Shown piece after piece: positions 1 through 6,496 of a DNA stretch of 9,641 bases (its first letter is position 1; each line of letters opens with the position of its first letter). Both the position numbers and the translations under genes were made by a program. The stretch lies in contig JAFODX010000096.1 of the NCBI GenBank assembly GCA_017380475.1, positions 1 through 9,641 on the forward strand. Reading direction: 5' to 3'. This stretch comes from Clostridia bacterium (GTDB lineage Bacteria; Bacillota; Clostridia; UBA1381). The notes below the pieces were generated by a model. The model did not search any database, was not told the origin of the DNA, and saw only the letters and a list, made by a program, of their open reading frames with translations.

Positions 1-222
1 ATCGTTGCAAGAATACTGCAAAATAAATGCGGAAAAACAGTGCCCGATATCGGGCTTGATTATCGAGATGAGCTTACCGACTGGGCAACAGACTATATAA
101 AGATAGCAAAGGATAACGGAATTATCCTTGACCGTGTTGACGGTATGTTCTTTGGTGACGGTCTTATAAGCCGTGGCGATGCCGCAATAATGATGGAAAG
201 ACTTTATAAAGTGATATATTAA
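1..222 (+). CDS. S-layer homology (SLH) domain protein, C-terminal end (5' partial)
   Basis: The reading frame is open from the first base and ends at TAA 220-222, so only the last 73 residues are present. They read as the final SLH domain: a conserved start (VPDIG, then WATDYIKIAKDNGII), a short linker, and the usual end with an arginine-containing turn (LISRGDAAIMMERLY). The first residues (IVARILQ) look like the end of a preceding SLH repeat, so at least two repeats are likely. SLH domains generally hold exported proteins on the cell wall by binding pyruvylated secondary polymers, so this is probably the anchor of a surface or secreted enzyme whose catalytic part lies to the left. The typical ITRAEA motif appears as ISRGDA, a mild variation. 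The internal ATG at 40 is not a credible start because homology continues upstream of it. What the rest of the protein does cannot be told. Confidence 0.8.
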   Translation: MVARILQNKCGKTVPDIGLDYRDELTDWATDYIKIAKDNGIILDRVDGMFFGDGLISRGDAAIMMERLYKVIY

Positions 223-253
223 AAAAATAAAGCCCTCAGGGCTTTATTTTTTT
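221..253. terminator. Bidirectional intrinsic terminator between convergent genes
   Basis: A perfect 15-base inverted repeat (221-235 against 239-253) with a three-base loop TCA. The core is AAAGCCC/GGGCTTT, flanked by an A7 run on the left and a T7 run on the right, so it has a U-tract in both directions. It ends the SLH gene from the left and the 244-1548 gene from the right. The stop codon of the minus-strand gene (244-246) lies inside the stem. Confidence 0.9.
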
Positions 254-1548
254 AGTCTCTTCACATTTTTGACCGTACCCTTGATATAGTTCCAGTCAGC
301 CGGAGCGGTATAAGGCTGAATACGGCTTGTGAGGAACAATGCAATTTCATAACCACCGCTTGGTATTGCCGATGTAGTGGGGAAGTATGCATATGTATCG
401 TTTGTGTTTACAAGCATAAGCGTATGTGCAAACGGACTCATTTCGTTCACACGCATACCTATTTCACAGAACAGTTCATACGGTGACGAAACGATTGCAA
501 TATCGCCGAGTCGCAAAACTGTCTGCTCAATTGTTGCATATTCGACCTCCTCAAAGTCGGTGTCATACGATGCAATAATTCTCTTGTAGTAATCAATAGA
601 ACGAGTCTGTACAGACTTGTAATCGTTACCCTCGTTGCGTTCGAAGTAGCCAAGCCACTTTTTTGCATCCTCAATGCTCATACGCTTATCTACGGGCATT
701 TTCACCCCGTTTGTGATAAAGTCCATATCAACATCAAGATAAGTGTTTATTTGCTTGAATATACGAACTGCATCAAGTGCAGCGACATTTCCGGCTTCAC
801 ATATATAGCTTATATCGCCCTCGCCGGTGGTTTTACCGTTTGAAAGACGGGGGCCTGTATCGCCCTCCGGTCCCTGCAAAAATGCAACAGGACAACCCGT
901 TTCGCGTGCGAGTCTGTCGGTCATAATTCCTGCCCAGTCACGGGTAATTTCCGTATTCGGGCCTGCGGCAGTACAATGTGCACCGTAGTGTACAAGTGTT
1001 GACACATTATTATCGTTTTCGTCCTTGAACGAAATAACGGTCATTTTCGGATTAAACACACCCCACGGATTCTGACCGAGGATGATGTTGTTTCCGTCCC
1101 ACTGGAGTCTGTTTATTCCGGCATAGCTCTCGCCTGATGCAAAGCCCATTTTAACGGGTTTTACATTTTCGGTTGCCTCGCTCGCCGCCTTTACAAGCTG
1201 CGGCAGAAGAATACCGTAGCAATAATCTTTGTCAGGCTCACCCCAGCCCGGTGAGTACTTTGTAGGCGGTCCGGAATGTGTATGCGTTGCGCAGATAATA
1301 ATATTATCAAACGGAATACCTGTTTTCTCCGAGATAGCATTGCGTGTATCTGTAGCAATTTCCTTGCCTACAGCACAGAGTGTAACATTTATAAGCACAA
1401 ACTTCTTTTCGCCGTCCCTGAAAGAAAACGCTTTCGCTTCAAGGTTATCGTTTATGGAATCGGAAAAAATGTTCGGGTTGTAGCCGTAAAGATGTCCGCC
1501 GATTTCGGGAGTAATATCAACCCTTGAAATTCCTAATTGTAAGCTCAT
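244..1548 (-). CDS. Neutral/alkaline ceramidase-fold family protein, cytoplasmic, substrate unknown
   Basis: A 434-residue protein related to the N-terminal domain of neutral/alkaline non-lysosomal ceramidases (the PF04734 type). Family marks seen are the start GISRVDITPEIG (6-17), the metal-site motif THTHSGP (88-94), a second histidine in AHCT (190-193), LQGPEGD (224-230), a late glutamate in SSPYELF (354-360) and NDTYAYFPT near 383-391. In true ceramidases the stretch matching LQGPEGD carries the serine nucleophile (QSN-GD); here that position is Gly226. The protein also lacks a signal peptide and is shorter than the secreted ceramidases of about 650 residues. It is therefore probably a cytoplasmic metal-dependent hydrolase relative and not a lipid ceramidase. 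It is last in the minus-strand set behind a sugar-type oxidoreductase, pointing to carbohydrate metabolism. The ATG start is supported by AGGAGG (1555-1560) six bases upstream. The family call is firm; the reaction is unknown. Confidence 0.8.
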   Translation of the reverse strand: MSLQLGISRVDITPEIGGHLYGYNPNIFSDSINDNLEAKAFSFRDGEKKFVLINVTLCAVGKEIATDTRNAISEKTGIPFDNIIICATHTHSGPPTKYSPGWGEPDKDYCYGILLPQLVKAASEATENVKPVKMGFASGESYAGINRLQWDGNNIILGQNPWGVFNPKMTVISFKDENDNNVSTLVHYGAHCTAAGPNTEITRDWAGIMTDRLARETGCPVAFLQGPEGDTGPRLSNGKTTGEGDISYICEAGNVAALDAVRIFKQINTYLDVDMDFITNGVKMPVDKRMSIEDAKKWLGYFERNEGNDYKSVQTRSIDYYKRIIASYDTDFEEVEYATIEQTVLRLGDIAIVSSPYELFCEIGMRVNEMSPFAHTLMLVNTNDTYAYFPTTSAIPSGGYEIALFLTSRIQPYTAPADWNYIKGTVKNVKRLKK

Positions 1549-1604
1549 TTTTTGCCTCCTGTTTAAAGTCAGGGACGATGTAAATAACGCCCCGTAAAAT
1601 CAGA

Positions 1605-1916
1605 TTATTTCAAACCCATCAAAAGCTCCATTACGTACATTTCAAGCTTCTCGTAGTCTCTTTCCTCTACGCACTTCTTCTGGAAGTCGTAATCGAAACG
1701 ATTTACCTTTTCTTCCTTTGCCTTTTCGATGATTTCTTCCTCTGTGTAATCGTTGATGTTTGGAACTGCGTCGTCATCATGGAACTGAATGGCATCAAAA
1801 CCAATTTCCTTAAACACTCTTATTTTTTCCTCAAAAGGAATTGTCTCACGTACTGCGGGACCGTAAGCGTCTGCGCCCTCGTGTACGTTCCATGGACCTA
1901 CTGAATACTTAAACAT
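1605..1916 (-). pseudogene. Xylose isomerase (actinobacterial-type) remnant: N- and C-terminal ends joined, catalytic middle missing
   Basis: A 103-residue open frame. Residues 1-68 match the beginning of Streptomyces-type xylose isomerases: KYSVGPWNVHEGADAYG, then FKEIGFDAIQFHDDDAVP. The latter holds the FHDDD motif (46-49), whose His and last Asp are the catalytic pair in that family. Residues from about 73 to 103 (ending DYEKLEMYVMELLMG) resemble the extreme C-terminus of the same family (a ...F-LDQLAMDHLLG-type tail). Family members run to about 380-390 residues, so roughly 280 central residues are absent, including all the metal-ligand Glu/Asp residues of strands 5-8. The frame is intact across the junction (about 1695-1725). 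The protein cannot form a barrel or isomerise sugars as it stands. It retains AGGAG (1926-1930) nine bases before its ATG and lies 31 bases behind the oxidoreductase gene, so it is probably still transcribed and translated. An assembly collapse is the main alternative. Confidence 0.75.
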
Positions 1917-1947
1917 AATTTTTCTCTCCTTTTATGTATATAATTTG

Positions 1948-3090
1948 TTAAATATTAACCCACTGTTTTGTTTTACTGCTTTCTACTATAGCTTCTGTAA
2001 GCTTAACGATATATGCCGCATCTTCAAGTGTGGAGAAGATTTTCTCGCCCTTGCATCCGTCCTCAATATACTTGTAGAACGCATATATGTTACCCTTGAA
2101 TGCATCGTTCCAGCCTTCGGGATGACCCATTGCAAGGTTTGTGTAAGGCTTTGCTTCAGGTGAAATTGTGTTCGGGTTTCTTATAATAACACTGTTGTCA
2201 CCGCCACGTCTGCCAATCCACATTCTGTCATTTTCTTCCTGATTCCAGCCGTATGAAACCTTTGAACCGTTTATTTCAAAACCAAAGTAACAGCCGTGAC
2301 CAGGAGCAACCTCTGAAACGTGGAACACACCCGTTGCACCTTTGTCCGTCTTAAACATTACTGCAGCGTATTCCTCATTCTTTACTTCAACCTCTTCGTA
2401 GTCACCCTCAATAGTGTCACGGAAGGTTTCGTTCTGATTAACAGGCTTCTTTCTGACGGGGATAACCGTTACCAGATCACCCATAACAGCTGTGATTTTA
2501 TGACCTGTTATATGCTGAATCATATCCATCCAGTGCGAGCCGATGTCTGCAACACAGCATGAGTTACCTGCAATCTCGGGTTCAAGTCTCCAGCTGTAGT
2601 CAGTGTCATACATCAGCCAGTCCTGCTGATACTGACCCGTTATAACTCTCACATCACCAAGCTCACCGTTTTTAACACGTGCACGCATTTCCTGAACTAC
2701 GGGGTTTAATCTGTAATTGAAGTTAACGCATGCCTCAACCTCAGGATGCTCGTTTTTGAGAGCGATAAGCTCTGCCGCTTCCTGATATGTGGTTGTAAGC
2801 GGTTTTTCGCTCAGAAGATGCTTCCCTGAACGTATGATTTTCTCATTTATTTCCTTGTGCAGGAAGTTTGGTGTACAGTTATGTATAACGTCGATGTTTT
2901 CATCGGCGAGAATCTCATCAACTGTCTTATAAACTTTCTCTATTCCGTAAAGCTCTGCCTTGGAAAGAGCAAGCTCGTAATTGGTATCGGCAATAGCTGC
3001 AAGGTTGCATATACCTATTCTTCGCAATGCCTCGATATGGCTTTCGCCGATATAGCCCATGCCTATAATTCCAACATTTAACTTTTTCAA
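1948..3090 (-). CDS. Gfo/Idh/MocA family NAD(P)-dependent oxidoreductase
   Basis: A 380-residue cytoplasmic dehydrogenase of the glucose-fructose oxidoreductase / inositol dehydrogenase type, which oxidises or reduces a hydroxyl of a sugar, cyclitol or glycoside. The N-terminal Rossmann fold shows GIIGMGYIG (7-15) and an acidic residue after the second strand (IADTN, Asp35), which favours NAD(H) over NADP(H). The family EKP motif is at 95-97, with Lys96 the usual catalytic/cofactor lysine. The C-terminal domain has DIGSHWMD (182-189), containing the catalytic histidine His186. Length is normal for the family. The start is TTG (3088-3090): an in-frame TAG lies two codons upstream (3094-3096), no ATG occurs between, and a later start would destroy the Rossmann motif. 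It is the first gene of the minus-strand set and is divergent from a TIM-barrel isomerase, a pairing common in inositol and keto-glycoside catabolism. The substrate cannot be assigned. Confidence 0.9.
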   Translation of the reverse strand: MKKLNVGIIGMGYIGESHIEALRRIGICNLAAIADTNYELALSKAELYGIEKVYKTVDEILADENIDVIHNCTPNFLHKEINEKIIRSGKHLLSEKPLTTTYQEAAELIALKNEHPEVEACVNFNYRLNPVVQEMRARVKNGELGDVRVITGQYQQDWLMYDTDYSWRLEPEIAGNSCCVADIGSHWMDMIQHITGHKITAVMGDLVTVIPVRKKPVNQNETFRDTIEGDYEEVEVKNEEYAAVMFKTDKGATGVFHVSEVAPGHGCYFGFEINGSKVSYGWNQEENDRMWIGRRGGDNSVIIRNPNTISPEAKPYTNLAMGHPEGWNDAFKGNIYAFYKYIEDGCKGEKIFSTLEDAAYIVKLTEAIVESSKTKQWVNI

Positions 3091-3098
3091 AAGCTACA

Positions 3099-3104
3099 CC
3101 GCCT
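3099..3104 (-). promoter_or_regulatory. Ribosome binding site for the TTG-initiated oxidoreductase
   Basis: Read on the minus strand this is AGGCGG, one base from AGGAGG, eight bases upstream of TTG 3088-3090. It supports the unusual start codon. The ATG pair just upstream (3107-3112 region) is in another frame and has no such spacing. Confidence 0.6.
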
Positions 3105-3122
3105 TTCATCATTGTTAAGTTT

Positions 3123-3152
3123 ATTATATCAGAATAAATATGAAAAAAACAA
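3123..3152 (-). promoter_or_regulatory. Sigma-A promoter of the oxidoreductase set
   Basis: Read on the minus strand: -35 TTGTTT (3147-3152), an 18-base spacer and a perfect -10 TATAAT (3123-3128). The predicted transcript start is near 3116, leaving a leader of about 25 bases before the TTG start. The weak -35 suggests help from an activator. Confidence 0.7.
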
Positions 3153-3169
3153 TCCTTATTTGTATCGTT

Positions 3170-3233
3170 TTTTACCCAAAAATTCGCAAAAATTCACCTG
3201 ATGGGGGTAAGTTTGATGAATTTTTGGGTAAAA
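3170..3233. promoter_or_regulatory. Perfect 16-base inverted repeat between divergent promoters, candidate operator
   Basis: TTTTACCCAAAAATTC (3170-3185) is repeated in inverse orientation at 3218-3233, with 32 bases between. The intervening stretch holds partial copies: AAAAATTC recurs ten bases after the first (3178 and 3188, one helical turn), and GGGTAA occurs at 3205-3210 and 3226-3231 (21 bases apart, two turns). The dyad centre (3201.5) is 52 bases from the middle of each -35 box. The arrangement fits an activator or dual regulator binding half-sites on one DNA face and controlling both units. No regulator gene is in the window. Confidence 0.7.
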
Positions 3234-3250
3234 CTTGATAATTATTGCAC

Positions 3251-3279
3251 TTGAAAAGCAAACTGGTTTACTATATAAT
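3251..3279 (+). promoter_or_regulatory. Sigma-A promoter of the TIM-barrel isomerase gene
   Basis: -35 TTGAAA (3251-3256), a 17-base spacer and -10 TATAAT (3274-3279). The predicted transcript start is near 3286, about 29 bases upstream of the ATG. Confidence 0.85.
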
Positions 3280-3314
3280 GTAACCATAAAATCCGTGAAA
3301 GGGGAACTGAAAAC

Positions 3315-4136
3315 ATGATTAAATCAAGAATTACTGCGGCAATCTGGCCGTGGGGAACAGAAACAAGAGAGCAGATGGAAACAGCTGCGGCTGCCGTTTC
3401 AAAAATTGGGTATGAAAACTTTGAAAGTGTAAAGGCGGCAATATATGCATATGACCTTGACCTTAAGGCATATAAAGAGGTACTTGATAAGTACAATATA
3501 AAACCGGTAAGCTTCTATTACCATTTCCAGGATAAGGAAAAAGAGCATGAGCTTTTTGAAAATCTTGAAAAGGAGCTCGAGTTCATAGCAGAGCTTGGCG
3601 TAAAGAGACTTTGCTTACAGGGAACAGGCGGACGTCCTGAGGTTATGGATAAGGCTTGCCTTGACTATGAGCTTGACCTTATGGGCAGATTTGCAGAGAA
3701 GTCAAAGGAGTTCGGATTGATGTCAAACCTTCATCCGCATCATAACACATGGGTTATGTATGAGCCGGAAATTGATAACATTTTGCAGAACCTCGGCAGT
3801 GACATCATTCAGTTTGCACCCGACACAGCTCACCTTACAGTAGGTTTGTGTGATCCGGTAAAGGTGATTGAAAAGTACATAGACCGTGTAAACTTCACAC
3901 ACTTCAAGGACATCAAGGGTATTGAAGCAAAATCAGACGGTATGGCAAGTGCAGGTATGGAGGTTTATTCAAACTTCTGTGAGCTTGGCACAGGTATTGT
4001 TGATTTCAAGTCAATCTTCAAGATGCTTAAGGACTTCGGTTATGACGGCCCGCTTTGTGAGGAGCTTGACCAGGCACCGATAAGCAACGAAATTTCAGCA
4101 GAGAACAACTTCAAGTTCTTGATGGAAAACTATTGA
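3315..4136 (+). CDS. Sugar phosphate isomerase/epimerase family TIM-barrel protein
   Basis: A 273-residue cytoplasmic protein of the xylose-isomerase-like / AP-endonuclease-2 TIM-barrel superfamily, which includes inosose dehydratases, hydroxypyruvate isomerases and keto-sugar epimerases. Expected metal-site regions are visible: NLHPHHNTWVM (138-148) after strand 5, APDTAHL (168-174) with Asp170, THFKDI (195-200) with His196, ELGTG (223-227), and LCEELD (247-252) giving the last-strand glutamate. Typical family length is 250-300, so it appears complete. The ATG has AAAGGGG (3298-3304) ten bases upstream and a matching promoter. It is divergent from a Gfo/Idh oxidoreductase and probably shares its regulator. 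Such pairs commonly carry out oxidation followed by isomerisation, dehydration or elimination on a keto-sugar or inosose. The exact reaction cannot be given; inosose dehydratase-like or 3-keto-sugar chemistry are the leading guesses. It is not a replacement for the truncated xylose isomerase, which belongs to another branch. Confidence 0.85.
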   Translation: MIKSRITAAIWPWGTETREQMETAAAAVSKIGYENFESVKAAIYAYDLDLKAYKEVLDKYNIKPVSFYYHFQDKEKEHELFENLEKELEFIAELGVKRLCLQGTGGRPEVMDKACLDYELDLMGRFAEKSKEFGLMSNLHPHHNTWVMYEPEIDNILQNLGSDIIQFAPDTAHLTVGLCDPVKVIEKYIDRVNFTHFKDIKGIEAKSDGMASAGMEVYSNFCELGTGIVDFKSIFKMLKDFGYDGPLCEELDQAPISNEISAENNFKFLMENY

Positions 4137-4140
4137 TAAT

Positions 4141-4172
4141 AAAAAAATGCACTCCGGAGAGTGCATTTTTTT
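4141..4172. terminator. Bidirectional intrinsic terminator between the isomerase gene and hppA
   Basis: A seven-base stem TGCACTC/GAGTGCA (4148-4154 with 4159-4165) and CGGA loop, preceded by seven A (4141-4147) and followed by seven T (4166-4172). It works in both directions for the two convergent genes ending at 4136 and 4175. Confidence 0.9.
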
Positions 4173-4174
4173 GT

Positions 4175-6253
4175 TTACATACCGAGTAAATTCATAAGGT
4201 TTCCGCTTGCAACCAATGATGCAAATACGATTGAAACCATACTCAAAAGCTTTATGAGGATATTTACTGACGGACCTGCTGTATCTTTGAACGGGTCACC
4301 TACAGTATCGCCGACAACAGCCGCTTTGTGGTTGTCACTGCCCTTGCCGTTGTAGTTACCTGCTTCAATATACTTCTTTGCGTTATCCCACGCACCGCCT
4401 GAGTTTGACATCATAATTGCAAGAACAAAACCTGATACCAAAGCACCTGCAAGCATACCTACAACACCGTTACAGCCAAGCACAAATCCTACTACGATAG
4501 GAGCTATAATACCGAGTGCGGCAGGAGCTATCATTTCTTTAAGTGATGACTTAACGCAGATATCAATACAGCTTTCGTAGTCTGCTTCTGCTTCACCTGT
4601 CATAAGACCCTTGATTTCTCTGAACTGACGTCTTACCTCTACAACTATCTTCTGTGCAGCACGTCCTACAGCCTTCATTGTCATTGAGCTGAACAGGAAC
4701 GGAAGCATCGCACCAACCAACAAGCCTATAAGCACTGCCGGGTTTGTTATTGAAAGGTTAAGCTCAACAAGGTTTTCAACCTCGTCAGTGTATGAAACTA
4801 TAAGTGCAAGCGCTGTTAATGCAGCAGAGCCTATAGCAAAACCTTTACCTGTTGCAGCAGTTGTGTTACCGAGTGAATCGAGAGCGTCTGTTCTCTCTCT
4901 TACCTGCGGTTCAAGTCCTGACATTTCTGCAATACCGCCGGCATTGTCAGCAACCGGACCGTAAGCATCGGTTGCAAGTGTGATACCGAGTGTTGAAAGC
5001 ATACCTACAGCACTCAAGCCAACGCCATACAGACCGCTTGCAAATGAGTCCGCACCGCCTGCTGTAAAGAAGCTGATGATGATTGAAATTGCAATTATTA
5101 TAACGGGAATTGCAGTTGAGAGCATACCCAGTGAAATACCGTCGATTATAATTGTTGCAGAACCTGTCTCTGATGAACCGGCAAGCTTCTTTGTCGGTTT
5201 ATATGTGTCTGATGTATAGTATTCGGTAAAGAATCCTATCAGAACACCTGCAACAAGTCCCGAAATAACTGCCCAGAACACACTTGCGTTTTCGGGAATG
5301 AGTGTGTATATAAGAACTGCCGAGCCGATTGCTGAAAGAATCGAGCTTGCGTATGTTCCGCGTCTTAATGAGCCGAGCAATGCTTTCTGGTCAGCATTTT
5401 CCTTGGTGCTTACAAAGAATGTACCTATAATAGAAGAAATAATTCCGACAGCTGCTATAAGCATAGGTACGAGCACGCCGTTAAGTCCAAGTCCTGCCGC
5501 AACTGCAAGTGCACCGCAGGAAATGATTGAACCGACATATGATTCGTAAAGGTCAGCACCCATACCTGCAACGTCGCCTACGTTATCACCTACGTTATCG
5601 GCAATACAAGCCGGGTTTCTCGGGTCATCCTCGGGTATTCCGACTTCAACTTTACCCACAAGGTCAGCACCAACGTCTGCAGCCTTTGTGAAGATACCTC
5701 CGCCAACACGTGCAAACAGTGCCATTGAAGAAGCACCCATACCGAATGTAAGCATCGCTGACATTATAGCGTCAATTTCAAGCTTGAACACGAACTTAAG
5801 CAGTATAAACCATACGCTTATATCCAAAAGACCGAGACCGACAACCGTAAGTCCCATAACCGCACCTGATGAGAATGCAATTTTGAGTCCTTTATTGAGT
5901 GACTCTCTTGCACCGTTAGCGGTTCTTGAGTTTGCATATGTTGCAATTTTCATACCTATAAATCCCGAAAGGCCGGAGAAGAAACCTCCTGTAATAAACG
6001 CAAACGGAACAAACGGTGTAAGCATACCTGTGAATGCAAGGATACCGAGTATCACAAACATTACTGCGAAGAAAATACCAACAGTTTTATACTGTCTTTT
6101 GAGATACGCCATAGCACCTTTACGGATTTTAGCACTTATCTCTGCCATTTTCTCGGTGCCCTCAGGCTTTCTTTTTACCGAGTAGAAGTTTACTGCCGCA
6201 AACACCAGTGCAATTATTGCACATACGAGCACGGCAACCGGAACATAATTCAT
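4175..6253 (-). CDS. hppA: Membrane-bound ion-translocating pyrophosphatase, K+-dependent and Na+-pumping type
   Basis: An integral membrane pump of 692 residues, normal for the family and expected to have about 16 membrane helices. It hydrolyses pyrophosphate to drive Na+ (or Na+ and H+) out of the cell. The signature blocks are [20 protein letters not shown] (181-200), the aspartate-rich [12 protein letters not shown] (219-230), [14 protein letters not shown] (427-440) and a C-terminal [16 protein letters not shown] stretch, giving the Mg-PPi binding aspartates and lysines. At [10 protein letters not shown] (462-471) the residues after NTT are Ala466 and Gly469, the K+-dependent type; K+-independent enzymes have Lys and Thr there. 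In ADLYESYVG the glutamate (237) sits where Thermotoga-type Na+-PPases have it, whereas H+-PPases have FGSYAE. Start: ATG 6251-6253 is chosen over an upstream in-frame TTG (6266-6268), because GGAGGG (6261-6266) is correctly spaced for the ATG and overlaps the TTG. It is a single-gene unit. Confidence 0.95.
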   Translation of the reverse strand: MNYVPVAVLVCAIIALVFAAVNFYSVKRKPEGTEKMAEISAKIRKGAMAYLKRQYKTVGIFFAVMFVILGILAFTGMLTPFVPFAFITGGFFSGLSGFIGMKIATYANSRTANGARESLNKGLKIAFSSGAVMGLTVVGLGLLDISVWFILLKFVFKLEIDAIMSAMLTFGMGASSMALFARVGGGIFTKAADVGADLVGKVEVGIPEDDPRNPACIADNVGDNVGDVAGMGADLYESYVGSIISCGALAVAAGLGLNGVLVPMLIAAVGIISSIIGTFFVSTKENADQKALLGSLRRGTYASSILSAIGSAVLIYTLIPENASVFWAVISGLVAGVLIGFFTEYYTSDTYKPTKKLAGSSETGSATIIIDGISLGMLSTAIPVIIIAISIIISFFTAGGADSFASGLYGVGLSAVGMLSTLGITLATDAYGPVADNAGGIAEMSGLEPQVRERTDALDSLGNTTAATGKGFAIGSAALTALALIVSYTDEVENLVELNLSITNPAVLIGLLVGAMLPFLFSSMTMKAVGRAAQKIVVEVRRQFREIKGLMTGEAEADYESCIDICVKSSLKEMIAPAALGIIAPIVVGFVLGCNGVVGMLAGALVSGFVLAIMMSNSGGAWDNAKKYIEAGNYNGKGSDNHKAAVVGDTVGDPFKDTAGPSVNILIKLLSMVSIVFASLVASGNLMNLLGM

Positions 6254-6260
6254 AGAATAT

Positions 6261-6266
6261 CCCTCC
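6261..6266 (-). promoter_or_regulatory. Ribosome binding site fixing the hppA start
   Basis: GGAGGG on the minus strand, seven bases before ATG 6253. It overlaps the alternative TTG at 6266-6268, which therefore has no binding site of its own. Confidence 0.85.
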
Positions 6267-6288
6267 AATGATGTTATTTATTATATAT

Positions 6289-6317
6289 ATTTTACTCTTT
6301 TTTTATGTATTTGTCAA
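6289..6317 (-). promoter_or_regulatory. Sigma-A promoter of hppA
   Basis: On the minus strand: a perfect -35 TTGACA (6312-6317), a 17-base spacer and -10 TAAAAT (6289-6294). Only one base departs from consensus, which suggests strong constitutive expression. The predicted leader is about 30 bases. Confidence 0.85.
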
Positions 6318-6412
6318 TAAAAAACAGAATTGTCATAATTTATTTACAAAAAATTTTTCGCATATGGCTATGATTTTTTGCAATTTGTCAGTAATTTTTT
6401 TTTCGATTTCTA

Positions 6413-6441
6413 TTGCACACAGGCTCGAAAAATGGTATAAT
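6413..6441 (+). promoter_or_regulatory. Sigma-A promoter of gdh with extended -10
   Basis: -35 TTGCAC (6413-6418), a 17-base spacer and -10 TATAAT (6436-6441), preceded by TGG (6433-6435), an extended -10 element. Transcription should start near 6448, giving a leader of about 49 bases. The 95 bases between this and the hppA promoter are very AT-rich with no other clear element. Confidence 0.85.
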
Positions 6442-6447
6442 AATTCA

Positions 6448-6478
6448 CATAAGTGCATAAAGTGTAGAACTTATGCAC
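6448..6478 (+). promoter_or_regulatory. Leader inverted repeats just upstream of the gdh ribosome binding site
   Basis: GTGCATAA (6453-6460) pairs with TTATGCAC (6471-6478) across a ten-base loop. The same right side can instead pair as ACTTATG (6469-6475) with CATAAGT (6448-6454). The two pairings exclude each other. The repeat ends four bases before the AAGGAGGA site. It could be a translation-control hairpin, a transcript-stabilising 5' stem or a protein operator just after the start point; no U-tract follows, so it is not a terminator. Confidence 0.5.
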
Positions 6479-6482
6479 AAAG

Positions 6483-6490
6483 AAGGAGGA
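6483..6490 (+). promoter_or_regulatory. Ribosome binding site fixing the gdh start
   Basis: AAGGAGGA, six bases before ATG 6497. An upstream in-frame ATG at 6473 would place this site inside the coding region and has no binding site of its own. Confidence 0.9.
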
Positions 6491-6496
6491 TTTATT

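Noticed and set aside
1424..1438. Catabolite-repression (cre)-like palindrome, GAAAACGCTTTC type
   Set aside because: It lies in the coding part of the third gene, departs from the usual cre ends, and is explained by the codons for a conserved stretch. It would matter only if CcpA binding were shown.
1572..1593. Six-base hairpin (GGGACG with CGCCCC) between the isomerase remnant and the ceramidase-like gene
   Set aside because: The stem is short with one G-U on the transcribed strand and no U-tract, so it is too weak to call a terminator or processing site.
5688..6185. A 165-codon open frame on the plus strand inside hppA
   Set aside because: It is antisense to a clearly coding, highly conserved pump gene, has no ribosome binding site, and its low-complexity Ser/Pro/Ile-rich translation is the usual shadow of a membrane protein gene.
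6311..6390. Three copies of TTGTCA in the hppA-gdh intergenic region
   Set aside because: The spacing is irregular (19 and 55 bases), the region is AT-rich, and one copy is simply the hppA -35 box read on the other strand. Chance is adequate.
6473..6496. Upstream ATG of gdh giving eight extra residues
   Set aside because: The extra codons are the ribosome binding site itself, and the residue numbering of the active site matches C. symbiosum only from ATG 6497.
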